DNA of 21,721 bases from Flavobacteriaceae bacterium. GTDB taxonomy: Bacteria; Bacteroidota; Bacteroidia; Flavobacteriales; Flavobacteriaceae. The DNA is taken from positions 1-21,721 of the forward strand of contig JAQWON010000057.1 of assembly GCA_029245825.1 (NCBI GenBank), given 5' to 3'. Under the pieces are notes generated by a model. The model was given only the letters and a program-made list of their open reading frames with translations. It searched no databases and was not told where the DNA came from. Below, piece after piece: positions 14,003-21,721 of this stretch. Position 1 is the stretch's first letter, and each line of letters opens with the position of its first letter. The translations under genes were made by a program, and so were the position numbers.

Positions 14003-15685
14003 ATGCCTTATAATAAATACAGTAGAATTGTAACTCAAGATCCTACTCAACCTGCTGCTCAGGCAATGCTTCATGCAATAGGTTTGAATGAAGAGGATTT
14101 TAAAAAACCATTTATAGGGATTGCAAGTACTGGATATGAAGGTAATCCATGTAATATGCATTTAAATCAACTTTCATTAAATATTAAAAAGTCAATAAAT
14201 GCTAAAGGTTTAATAGGCTTAATTTTTAATACTATTGGAATAAGTGATGGTATTTCAATGGGTACTCCGGGAATGAGATTTTCATTGCCCTCACGAGATA
14301 TTATTGCAGATTCTATTGAATCAGTAGTGCAAGGAATGTCATATGATGGTATTGTAACAGTTGTTGGATGTGATAAAAATTTACCCGGAGCATTGATGGC
14401 TATGCTCCGATTAAATAGACCTGGTGTATTAGTTTATGGAGGAACTATTGATTCAGGAAATCATAATGGCAAAGAATTAGATGTAGTCTCTGCATTTGAG
14501 GCATGGGGTGAAAAAGTTTCTGGAAAAATTGATGAAAATGAATACAAATGTGTTATTAGAAAATCATGTCCAGGCGCAGGTGCTTGTGGAGGAATGTATA
14601 CTGCTAATACCATGGCCTCTGCAATTGAAGCTCTTGGCATGTCAGTTCCTTTTAGTTCATCAAATCCAGCAAAAAGTTCCGATAAGATTGATGAGTGTAA
14701 TTTGATAGGAGACACTGTGGATACTCTAATAAAAAAGAATATTTTACCTTCTCAAATCGTAACAAAAAAGTCTTTAGAAAACGCATTGCGCTTAATATCT
14801 GTTCTTGGCGGATCTACAAATGCAGTACTGCATTTTTTAGCAATAGCAAAAGCAGCAAATATAGATTTAAAATTAAATGATTTTCAATCTATAAGTGATA
14901 AAACACCTTTTTTAGCTGACTTAAAACCCAGTGGTAAATATTTAATGAAAGATTTACATAAAGTAGGAGGGATACCCGCTGTTCTTAAATTTATGCTAGA
15001 AAACAATATGCTTCATGGTGAATGTTTAACAGTTACAGGAAAAACTTTAGCTGAAAATTTATCTAAAACCAGCTCGTTAACCAAAGATCAGAATTTGATA
15101 AGACCTCTTGATAAACCAATAAAGTCAACTGGACATATTAGAATTCTTTATGGAAATTTAGCGCCGCAAGGTGCAGTTGCAAAAATTACAGGAAAAGAAG
15201 GTTTTTATTTTAAAGGCCCTGCAAGAGTTTTTGATGGTGAATATGCAGCCAATGATGGAATAAAAAAAGGAATTGTAAAAAAAGGAGATGTTGTTGTAAT
15301 TAGGTATGAAGGGCCAAAAGGAGGACCAGGTATGCCTGAGATGTTAAAACCAACAGCTGCTCTTATGGGAGCTGGACTTGGAAAAGATGTCGCTTTAATT
15401 ACTGATGGTCGTTTCTCTGGAGGTACTCACGGATTTGTTGTTGGACATGTTGTTCCTGAGGCTCAAGAAGGTGGACCTATAGCTTTAATTAAAGATGGAG
15501 ACATTATATCCATTGATGCAGAAAATAATTTAATTGATGTGAATTTGTCGAAAAATAAACTTGAATCTAGAAATAAAAAATGGGTTAAACCACCAAATAA
15601 ATTCTCTATGGGAATAATGGTAAAGTATGTCAATAATGTTTCTAATGCGTCTGAAGGATGTGTTACAGATAAAATTAATGAATGA
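14003..15685 (+). CDS. ilvD: Dihydroxyacid dehydratase (Fe-S)
   Basis: Third common enzyme of valine/isoleucine synthesis: dehydrates dihydroxyisovalerate and dihydroxymethylvalerate to the 2-oxoacids. 560 residues, full length. The three cluster ligands are Cys50 (GNPCNMHL), Cys123 (VGCDKNLPG) and Cys195 (SCPGAGACGGMYTANTM), the spacing of the [2Fe-2S] class. Asp82 and Asp124/Lys125 match the magnesium-site residues, and GRFSGGTHGFVVGHVVPEA near the C-terminus holds the catalytic Ser. Short length and [2Fe-2S] spacing separate it from 6-phosphogluconate dehydratase. First gene of the ilvDBNC run; its stop overlaps the ilvB start as ATGA. Confidence 0.97.
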   Translation: MPYNKYSRIVTQDPTQPAAQAMLHAIGLNEEDFKKPFIGIASTGYEGNPCNMHLNQLSLNIKKSINAKGLIGLIFNTIGISDGISMGTPGMRFSLPSRDIIADSIESVVQGMSYDGIVTVVGCDKNLPGALMAMLRLNRPGVLVYGGTIDSGNHNGKELDVVSAFEAWGEKVSGKIDENEYKCVIRKSCPGAGACGGMYTANTMASAIEALGMSVPFSSSNPAKSSDKIDECNLIGDTVDTLIKKNILPSQIVTKKSLENALRLISVLGGSTNAVLHFLAIAKAANIDLKLNDFQSISDKTPFLADLKPSGKYLMKDLHKVGGIPAVLKFMLENNMLHGECLTVTGKTLAENLSKTSSLTKDQNLIRPLDKPIKSTGHIRILYGNLAPQGAVAKITGKEGFYFKGPARVFDGEYAANDGIKKGIVKKGDVVVIRYEGPKGGPGMPEMLKPTAALMGAGLGKDVALITDGRFSGGTHGFVVGHVVPEAQEGGPIALIKDGDIISIDAENNLIDVNLSKNKLESRNKKWVKPPNKFSMGIMVKYVNNVSNASEGCVTDKINE

Positions 15686-17415
15686 AAAAAGGTAAAAGTA
15701 ATACTAAAGAATATTCAAATTCTGGAGAATCAATAATTTCTGGAGCAGAGGCTGTTATTCGTTCTTTATTGTCAGAAGAAGTAGAGTTATTATATGGTTA
15801 TCCTGGAGGAGCTATTATGCCAGTATATGATGAATTATTTAAGTACAGGGACAAACTTAATCATATTTTGGTTCGGCATGAACAGGGTGCGACCCATGCT
15901 GCTCAAGGATATGCTCGTGCCTCAGGTAAAGTTGGAGTAGTAATAGCAACCTCAGGACCTGGAGCAACAAATTTGGTTACTGGTATCACTGATGCCCAGA
16001 TTGATTCTACGCCTTTAGTATGCATTACTGGGCAAGTTGCCTCACATCTACTTGGATCAGATGCTTTCCAAGAAACTGATATTATAGGTATTTCAACTCC
16101 AGTAACTAAATGGAACTACCAGATCACAAAAGCATCTGAAATACCCTTAATTCTTGCTAAGGCTTTTTATATAGCAAAATCTGGTCGTCCTGGTCCAGTG
16201 TTAATTGACATTACCAAGGATGCTCAATTTGAAAAATTTAAATTTTCATATAAAAAATGCGACGGCATAAGAAGTTATTTCCCAAAACCTCAGCTGGGTG
16301 ATGAAATTTTAAATAAAGCTTCCAAGTTGATAAATAAAGCGAAAAAGCCGCTTATTGTTTTTGGACAGGGCGTTATTCTTGGAGAAGCAGAAAAAGAATT
16401 AAAAAAATTTGTTGAAAAGTCCGGTATTCCATCTGCTTGGACAATTTTAGGCCTTTCAGCCTTACCAACTTCTCATCCCTTAAATGTAGGTATGGTTGGA
16501 ATGCATGGAAATTATGCTCCTAATGTTTTAACTAATCAATGCGACGTTTTGTTAGCTATTGGAATGCGTTTTGATGATCGAGTTACTGGAGATTTGAAAA
16601 CTTATGCTAAACAAGCAAAAGTCTTGCATTTTGAAATTGATCCTTCAGAGATTAATAAAAATGTTAAGGTTGATATTGAAATTTTAGGGGATTGTAAAGA
16701 AAGTTTATCTAAACTAACACCACTAATCAAAAACAAAGAATATCCTGACTGGATTAAACAGTTTAAAGATCTAGAAAAGATAGAAATAGATAAAGTTATA
16801 AATGAAGATTTAAATCCAAAAAAAAATGGATTGACCATGGGAGAAACTATTTCTGCTGTTAATAAATATACTAAGGGTGACGCAATTATTGTTACTGATG
16901 TTGGACAGCACCAAATGGTAGCATGTAGATATTCTGAATTTATAAAATCAAAAAGCAACATTACCTCAGGAGGCCTTGGAACCATGGGATTCGCTTTACC
17001 AGCTGCTATAGGAGCAAAAATGGGCGCCCCTGAAAGAGAAGTAATTGCAATTATTGGAGATGGAGGATATCAAATGACGATTCAGGAGTTAGGAACTATT
17101 TTTCAGAATAAGTTACCAGTAAAGATACTAGTTCTTAATAATGAATTTTTAGGAATGGTAAGGCAATGGCAACAATTATTTTTTGACAAAAGGTATGCGG
17201 AAACTGAAATGGTGAACCCTGATTTTGTGGCTATTGCCAAGGGTTATTATATTAAAGCTAATAGAGTAGAAAACCGAAAGGATCTAGATCGCTCTATTAA
17301 AGAGATGATTTTATCTAAAGAACCTTATTTTTTAGAGATATGTGTTGAAAAAGAAGATAATGTTTTTCCAATGATTCCATCTGGAGAATCGGTGTCTAAT
17401 ATAAGACTTGAATAA
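15682..17415 (+). CDS. ilvB: Acetolactate synthase, large catalytic subunit
   Basis: ThDP- and FAD-dependent condensation of pyruvate with pyruvate or 2-oxobutyrate. 577 residues. YGYPGGAIMPVYDEL (38-52) opens the N-terminal domain; the ThDP-activating Glu67 is in VRHEQGATHAAQG (64-76); the ThDP-Mg motif runs from GDGG (459-462) to NN (486-487); VRQWQQLFFDKRYAETE (493-509) is the herbicide-site and substrate-channel region typical of true acetolactate synthases and not of other ThDP enzymes. A roughly 16-residue basic N-terminal extension precedes the fold. It overlaps ilvD by 4 nt and is followed 5 nt later by its regulatory subunit gene. Confidence 0.97.
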   Translation: MKKGKSNTKEYSNSGESIISGAEAVIRSLLSEEVELLYGYPGGAIMPVYDELFKYRDKLNHILVRHEQGATHAAQGYARASGKVGVVIATSGPGATNLVTGITDAQIDSTPLVCITGQVASHLLGSDAFQETDIIGISTPVTKWNYQITKASEIPLILAKAFYIAKSGRPGPVLIDITKDAQFEKFKFSYKKCDGIRSYFPKPQLGDEILNKASKLINKAKKPLIVFGQGVILGEAEKELKKFVEKSGIPSAWTILGLSALPTSHPLNVGMVGMHGNYAPNVLTNQCDVLLAIGMRFDDRVTGDLKTYAKQAKVLHFEIDPSEINKNVKVDIEILGDCKESLSKLTPLIKNKEYPDWIKQFKDLEKIEIDKVINEDLNPKKNGLTMGETISAVNKYTKGDAIIVTDVGQHQMVACRYSEFIKSKSNITSGGLGTMGFALPAAIGAKMGAPEREVIAIIGDGGYQMTIQELGTIFQNKLPVKILVLNNEFLGMVRQWQQLFFDKRYAETEMVNPDFVAIAKGYYIKANRVENRKDLDRSIKEMILSKEPYFLEICVEKEDNVFPMIPSGESVSNIRLE

Positions 17416-17420
17416 TTAAC

Positions 17421-17966
17421 ATGAAAGACGAGATAGTATACACAATATCAATATACAGTGAAAATAACGTTGGCCTACTTAACCGTATTTCAACAATTTT
17501 TTTAAAAAGACATATTAACATTGAAAGTTTTTCAACTTCTTTATCGGAAATTAAGAATGTTTTTCGTTTTATAATCGTTGTTAATGCAAATGAGGAAAAA
17601 GTAAAAAAGATTGTTTCTCAAATTGATAAACAAGTTGATGTAATAAAGGCGTTCTATCATACAGATAAAGAAACTATTTTTCAAGAATCAGCACTTTACA
17701 AGGTAAAATCTAGTTCTTTATTTAAACAAAGACATATCCAAAATGTAATTAAAAAAAGCAATGCTAATATAGTAACAGTGTCTCCAAAGTTTTTTGTTAT
17801 TGAAAAAACAGGGTTTCGCCATGAGACAGAACAATTATACAAAGATCTTGAACCATATGGTTTATTACAGTTTGTGAGATCTGGAAGGATATCAGTAACA
17901 AAATCTAAAATGGGTATTTCTGATATTTTAAATACCTTTAAAGGCAGTAATTATAAAAAAAAATAA
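17421..17966 (+). CDS. ilvN: Acetolactate synthase, small regulatory subunit
   Basis: Activates and confers valine feedback control on IlvB. 181 residues. An N-terminal ACT domain (about 5-78) begins YTISIYSENNVGLLNRIS (7-24), with NVGLLNRI being the classical ACT loop that binds the amino acid at the dimer interface, and contains HINIESFS (31-38). The C-terminal half (about 85-170) is the second ACT-like domain typical of IlvN/IlvH, with the motif KTGFRHETEQLYKDLEPYGL. Length fits the Bacteroidota form. Located 5 nt after ilvB and 2 nt before ilvC. Confidence 0.94.
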   Translation: MKDEIVYTISIYSENNVGLLNRISTIFLKRHINIESFSTSLSEIKNVFRFIIVVNANEEKVKKIVSQIDKQVDVIKAFYHTDKETIFQESALYKVKSSSLFKQRHIQNVIKKSNANIVTVSPKFFVIEKTGFRHETEQLYKDLEPYGLLQFVRSGRISVTKSKMGISDILNTFKGSNYKKK

Positions 17967-17968
17967 AA

Positions 17969-19444
17969 ATGAGTAATTATTTTAATAGATTATCACTAAC
18001 CGGTAAACTTAAGCAATTAGGAAAATGTAGATTGATGAGTTCCTCAGAATTTAATGATGGTATAAATGTTCTTATGGGGAAAAAAATTGTGATTGTAGGG
18101 TGTGGAGCTCAGGGGTTAAATCAAGGATTGAATATGCGTGATTCAGGATTAGACATCTCTTTTGCTCTTCGAAAAAGTGCAATTGAAGAAAAGCGTGATT
18201 CTTATAAAAATGCTACTGAAAATAATTTTAATGCTGATACATTTGATAATTTAATCCCTTCAGCGGATCTTGTTGTTAACTTAACGCCTGATAAAAACCA
18301 TACTTCAGTCATTGAAAATGTCATGCCGTTAATGAAAAAGAACTCTACTTTATCTTATTCTCATGGTTTTAATATTGTGGAAGAAGGTATTGAAATACGA
18401 AATGATATAACTGTTATTATGGTAGCTCCTAAGTGTCCTGGAACTGAAGTTAGACAAGAATATTTAAGAGACTTTGGAGTTCCTACTCTTATTGCTGTTC
18501 ATCCCGAAAATGATCCTAACGGGCATGGTTTGGATCAAGCTAAAGCATATGCTTTTGCTACAGGAGGTCATAGAGCTGGTGTTTTAGAATCTTCATTTAT
18601 AGCTGAGGTAAAATCTGATTTGATGGGAGAACAGACAATTCTTTGTGGAATATTGCAAACAGGGTCAATTTTATGTTTTGATAAAATGATTGAGAATGGT
18701 ATTGAGAAAGGTTATGCTTCTAAACTTGTTCAATATGGATGGGAAGCCATAACTGAAGCTTTAAAGCATGGAGGAATAACTAATATGATGGATAGATTGT
18801 CTAATACGGCTAAAGTAAAGGCCTTTGAACTTTCAGAGGAATTAAAGAAAATCTTAACACCTCTTTTTCAAAAGCATATGGACGATATTATATCTGGTAA
18901 TTTTTCTAAAACAATGATGGAGGACTGGAAAAATGATGATCAAAAATTATTGGAATGGAGGGCACATACTTCTGAGACTTCTTTTGAAAAAACTAAAATC
19001 ACCTCTGAAGAAATTAAAGAACAAGAATTTTTTGATAATGGCATTTTGATGATCTCATTTGTTAGAGCTGGTGTAGAACTTGCATTTGAAACAATGATTG
19101 CATCTGGAATAAAAGAAGAATCAGCCTACTATGAATCATTACACGAGGCACCACTGATAGCAAATTTAATTGCAAGAAAAAAGTTATTTGAGATGAATAG
19201 AATTATCTCTGATACTGCTGAATATGGATGCTACCTATTTGATCACGCAGCAAAACCACTTCTATCTGAATTTATGAAAGGAATAGATAAAAGTGTAATT
19301 GGCAATGGATCTAAATTCCTAAATGAAACAAACATTGATAATAAAAAGCTAATTGATGTTAATGAGATAATCCGTTTTCATCCAATCGAAATAATTGGAT
19401 ATGAGCTACGGGAATCAATGACTGCAATGAAGAAGATATTATAA
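17969..19444 (+). CDS. ilvC: Ketol-acid reductoisomerase, class II (long form)
   Basis: Mg- and NADPH-dependent rearrangement and reduction of acetolactate. 491 residues, the same length as the Escherichia coli class II enzyme, with the duplicated C-terminal knotted domain. The Rossmann loop is VIVGCGAQGLNQGLN (41-55). The NADPH-specificity loop ALRKSAIEEKRDSY has Arg68, Arg76 and Ser78 at the E. coli positions, so NADPH is expected. The first metal site is Asp217 and Glu221 in KSDLMGEQTI (215-224). Last enzyme gene of the ilvDBNC run; a small ORF begins 15 nt downstream. No ilvA is present in this window. Confidence 0.97.
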   Translation: MSNYFNRLSLTGKLKQLGKCRLMSSSEFNDGINVLMGKKIVIVGCGAQGLNQGLNMRDSGLDISFALRKSAIEEKRDSYKNATENNFNADTFDNLIPSADLVVNLTPDKNHTSVIENVMPLMKKNSTLSYSHGFNIVEEGIEIRNDITVIMVAPKCPGTEVRQEYLRDFGVPTLIAVHPENDPNGHGLDQAKAYAFATGGHRAGVLESSFIAEVKSDLMGEQTILCGILQTGSILCFDKMIENGIEKGYASKLVQYGWEAITEALKHGGITNMMDRLSNTAKVKAFELSEELKKILTPLFQKHMDDIISGNFSKTMMEDWKNDDQKLLEWRAHTSETSFEKTKITSEEIKEQEFFDNGILMISFVRAGVELAFETMIASGIKEESAYYESLHEAPLIANLIARKKLFEMNRIISDTAEYGCYLFDHAAKPLLSEFMKGIDKSVIGNGSKFLNETNIDNKKLIDVNEIIRFHPIEIIGYELRESMTAMKKIL

Positions 19445-19459
19445 AATTTTTATATTTCC

Positions 19460-19582
19460 ATGTGGGAATCGCTCAAAAAAGCTGGTATTATCACCTCTAT
19501 TTTTGCCATTTTATTCTTCATTATTAAAATCATTTTCAAGAATTCTTATATAGCGAGAGTTATTTATGGATGGTTTGAATAA
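19460..19582 (+). CDS. Small hydrophobic ORF, hypothetical single-span membrane protein
   Basis: A 40-codon ORF beginning ATG at 19460, 15 nt after ilvC. It would encode MWESLKKAGII followed by a hydrophobic helix (residues about 9-25) and a basic-aromatic tail ending IARVIYGWFE, then TAA at 19580-19582. The lysines before and after the helix and its uninterrupted hydrophobicity are consistent with a genuine one-span protein. Past the TAA the same frame stays open for 11 more acidic codons to TAG at 19616-19618, so the protein may originally have been 52 residues (see findings). I do not recognise the family. It could be a chance ORF, since only codon pattern and composition support it. Confidence 0.45.
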   Translation: MWESLKKAGIITSIFAILFFIIKIIFKNSYIARVIYGWFE

Positions 19583-19627
19583 GTTGATGAAAAATTATAT
19601 GAATCTCCAGAATTTTAGGAATTAAAA

Positions 19628-20704
19628 TTAAATTTTACTAGACAGGATTTCTTTAACTAAGAAATCTCCTACTTCAGAGGTGCTAAACTTCCTCCCTTTT
19701 TCACCTGAAAGATCTTCAGTTACAATTTCATTTTTTAGAGACTTATCTACCGTTATTTTTATTATTTCAGATTCGTTTTTCAAACCAAAACTCATTTCAA
19801 ACATCATTGCAGCTGAGAGAATTGTTGCTAAAGGATTAGCTATGTTTTTTTTTGCTGCTTGAGGGAATGATCCATGGATAGGCTCATATAGACTATTTTT
19901 ATTTCCTATAGAAGCAGATGGCATAAGTCCCATTGAACCAGTTATAACAGAAGCTTCATCAGTTAAAATATCACCAAAAAGATTTTCAGTTACTAAAACA
20001 TCATAATTTTTTGGCCACTGGATTAGTCTCATTGCTACTGCATCAACAAACTCATAAGAAACTAAAACCTTTGGATAATCTTTTTCCATCGATTGAACTG
20101 TTTCTCTCCATAATCTAGAACTTTCTAGCACATTTGCTTTATCAACGCAGCACAACTTTTTAGATCTTTTTTCAGCTAACTCAAACCCCATTTTCACTAA
20201 TCTAACTATTTCTTCTCTAGAATAAATACATGTGTCATAAGCTGTATTTCCATTATCTAATCGGCCTCTTTTCCCGAAATAAATTCCTCCTGTTAACTCT
20301 CTTAGAAAGATAAGATCTGTGCCTTTAATTATTTCTTTTTTTAATGGAGATTTATTAATTAGTGACGGAAAAGTAAAGGTAGGTCTTACGTTTGCATAGA
20401 GGCCTAATTTTTTTCTCATCTCTAAAAGACCTTGTTCTGGCCGTATCTTTAGTGAAGGATCATTATCAAATTTTGGATCTCCAATGGCTCCGAAAAGAAT
20501 AGCATCTGAATCCTCGCAAATTCTATGAGTTTCTTTAGGATAAGGGTCTCCTTTTTTTTCAATTGCTGAGGCCCCTACTAACCCGTAATTCCAATTAATT
20601 TTGTGATTGAATATTTTTGCAACTGCATCACATACTCTTACACTTTGTTCAATAACCTCTGGACCAATTCCGTCTCCCGGAAGCACAGCTATATTAAATA
20701 TCAT
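19628..20704 (-). CDS. leuB: 3-isopropylmalate dehydrogenase
   Basis: Oxidises and decarboxylates 3-isopropylmalate to 2-oxoisocaproate in leucine synthesis. 358 residues, full length. LPGDGIGPEVI (8-18) is the N-terminal family motif; substrate arginines are Arg97, Arg107 and Arg135 (FLRELTGGIYFG, 133-144); Lys189 is in VDKANVLESSRLWR (187-200); the metal-binding aspartates are Asp221, Asp245 and Asp249 (NLFGDILTDEAS). The cofactor loop is EPIHGSFPQAAKKNIANP (274-291): the position that is Asp in many NAD-dependent LeuB enzymes is Gln282, which I recall as usual for Bacteroidota. Its ATG overlaps the leuA stop as ATGA, placing it second in a leuAB unit transcribed toward the ilv operon. Confidence 0.96.
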   Translation of the reverse strand: MIFNIAVLPGDGIGPEVIEQSVRVCDAVAKIFNHKINWNYGLVGASAIEKKGDPYPKETHRICEDSDAILFGAIGDPKFDNDPSLKIRPEQGLLEMRKKLGLYANVRPTFTFPSLINKSPLKKEIIKGTDLIFLRELTGGIYFGKRGRLDNGNTAYDTCIYSREEIVRLVKMGFELAEKRSKKLCCVDKANVLESSRLWRETVQSMEKDYPKVLVSYEFVDAVAMRLIQWPKNYDVLVTENLFGDILTDEASVITGSMGLMPSASIGNKNSLYEPIHGSFPQAAKKNIANPLATILSAAMMFEMSFGLKNESEIIKITVDKSLKNEIVTEDLSGEKGRKFSTSEVGDFLVKEILSSKI

Positions 20705-21721
20705 TTTTTATCTTTTTCAATTATATTGAGCATTTTTTCTGTAGCTTGAATAGCTGAAACAGTTTGATCTGAATCTAATCCTCTAGTAGAAAATTCTCTA
20801 CTTCCATCATTCCACGAAATAGTAGTTTCACATAAGGCATCTGAATCACTTCCCGGAGGAATTCTAGTCGCATAGTCTATCAGTTTAGGTAATTTCCTTT
20901 TTTCTCTTTTGTAAATTTCATTCAAAGCTTTCCAAAAAGCATCATACTGTCCATCACCAGAAGAGCTAGCTTCAAAGATTTTTCCGTGAAGTTCCAGGGC
21001 AATACTAGTAGATGCCTTGAGGCCTTTTGCATGTGTCAATGCGTATGATTTTATATTTACTTTTTTTTGGACATCAGCACTTCCTAAGACATCTGATATA
21101 ATGAAAGGTAAATCTGAATTTGTCACATATTCTTTTTTATCACCTAGCTCAATTATTCTTTGAGTTACCTTTTTTAATTCAATTTCATTTAATTTCAAAC
21201 CAAGTTCTTGAAGATTTTTTTTAATATTTGCCTTACCTGAAGTTTTACCTAATGCATATTTACGTTTTCTACCAAATCTTTCAGGCAACAAATCATTATA
21301 ATATAAATTATTTTTTTGATCTCCATCAGCATGTATTCCTGCTGTTTGTGTAAAAACATTTTATCCCACAATAGGTTTATTGGCTGGGATACGAAATCCT
21401 GTAATTGCAGCTACAAGCTGACTAACTTTGTATAATTTTTTTTCTTTTATATTAAGAGTTAATTCTGGCATAAAATCATTAATAGCAGCAACAACACTGG
21501 CAAGAGGAACATTTCCAGCTCTTTCTCCCATCCCGTTTATGGTTAGATGTAGACCATTGACACCTGCTTTAGATGCAGCTAATGCATTAGATACTGAAAG
21601 GTCATAATCATTATGCCCATGAAAATCTATAGGCATTTTTGGATATCTTTCAATTAGCTCTAAAAGGTAGTCATGAGTCTCATTTGGTTCTAAAATTCCA
21701 AGAGTATCTGGAAGTAAAATT
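20701..21721 (-). pseudogene. leuA: 2-isopropylmalate synthase family (LeuA), N-terminus off window, interrupted by one in-frame TAA
   Basis: Condenses 2-oxoisovalerate with acetyl-CoA, the committed leucine step. The window shows the later part of the HMGL catalytic barrel: LLPDTLGIL, then the metal-binding HGHND and NGMGERAGN near the barrel end, reading on to IPANKPIVG. There a TAA (21363-21361) interrupts, and the same frame continues with NVFTQTAGIHADGD, LLPERFGRKRKYALGKTSG and the full C-terminal regulatory domain (IPPGSDSDALCET, TRGLDSDQTV) to TGA at 20703-20701. Nothing is missing or frameshifted around the stop. Homologues known to me have an acidic residue at this position, so GAA to TAA would suffice. 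It may be a true nonsense mutation, a consensus error, or readthrough. The reinitiation piece after the stop would lack the active site. Confidence 0.85.

Noticed and set aside
16602..16985. Minus-strand ORF of 127 codons
   Set aside because: Antisense shadow of the central part of ilvB, whose motifs are complete.
19623..19637. Perfect 15-base inverted repeat TAAAATTAAATTTTA near the ends of the ilv and leu runs
   Set aside because: All A/T with a one-base centre, too weak to fold as a terminator; overlaps the leuB stop region by chance-level sequence.
1..21721. Reassignment of TAA to glutamate, prompted by two in-frame TAA codons
   Set aside because: Many intact genes here (argC, argG, dsbD, pxpB) terminate at TAA at their normal family length.

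Overview
The window is a compact, AT-rich piece of a bacterial chromosome that looks like a marine member of the Flavobacteriia (Bacteroidota). The evidence is the arginine cluster order (GNAT gene, argG, argC, argD, argF') with an N-succinylornithine-type carbamoyltransferase, the tilS-dsbD pair, general absence of Shine-Dalgarno sequences, TAnnTTTG-type promoter elements, and flavobacterial-type LeuA/LeuB sequences. This placement is an inference. I see no rRNA, tRNA, CRISPR, insertion sequence or phage gene.

Layout: (1) positions 1-4524, minus strand: arginine biosynthesis operon, transcribed GNAT acyltransferase > argG > argC > argD > argF' (argF' cut by the window edge), with junctions that overlap or lie a few bases apart. 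(2) 4525-4746: divergent intergenic region holding a GC-rich, foldable island of about 80 nt and a good minus-strand promoter element, probably a 5' leader of the arginine operon. (3) 4747-11624, plus strand: tilS (tRNA-Ile lysidine synthetase), dsbD (membrane electron carrier), then a four-gene 5-oxoproline module: a degenerate Nramp-family transporter like YcsG, and pxpA, pxpB, pxpC (5-oxoprolinase subunits). (4) 11626-13754, minus strand: aldehyde dehydrogenase (class 3-like) followed by a nitroreductase-family protein, overlapping by 4 nt. (5) 14003-19444, plus strand: ilvD-ilvB-ilvN-ilvC, the common branched-chain pathway, followed by a small membrane-protein ORF. (6) 19628-21721, minus strand: leuA (incomplete at its N-terminus) and leuB, overlapping by 4 nt.

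How the genes work together: the arginine genes take glutamate through N-acylated intermediates to N-acylcitrulline, and ArgG converts citrulline to argininosuccinate. The pxp module opens 5-oxoproline (pyroglutamate) to glutamate at the cost of ATP, and so feeds the same glutamate pool. IlvBN, IlvC and IlvD make the 2-oxoacid precursors of valine and isoleucine. LeuA draws 2-oxoisovalerate from this pool toward leucine and LeuB carries out the oxidative step. DsbD supplies reducing power to the periplasm.

Points worth a second look: leuA carries one in-frame TAA in an otherwise intact reading frame; the leader island upstream of the arginine operon contains an Arg-codon-containing mini-ORF; the Nramp homologue has lost the canonical metal-binding motifs; the carbamoyltransferase has Ser at the known specificity position; and the small ORF after ilvC continues in frame past its own TAA.
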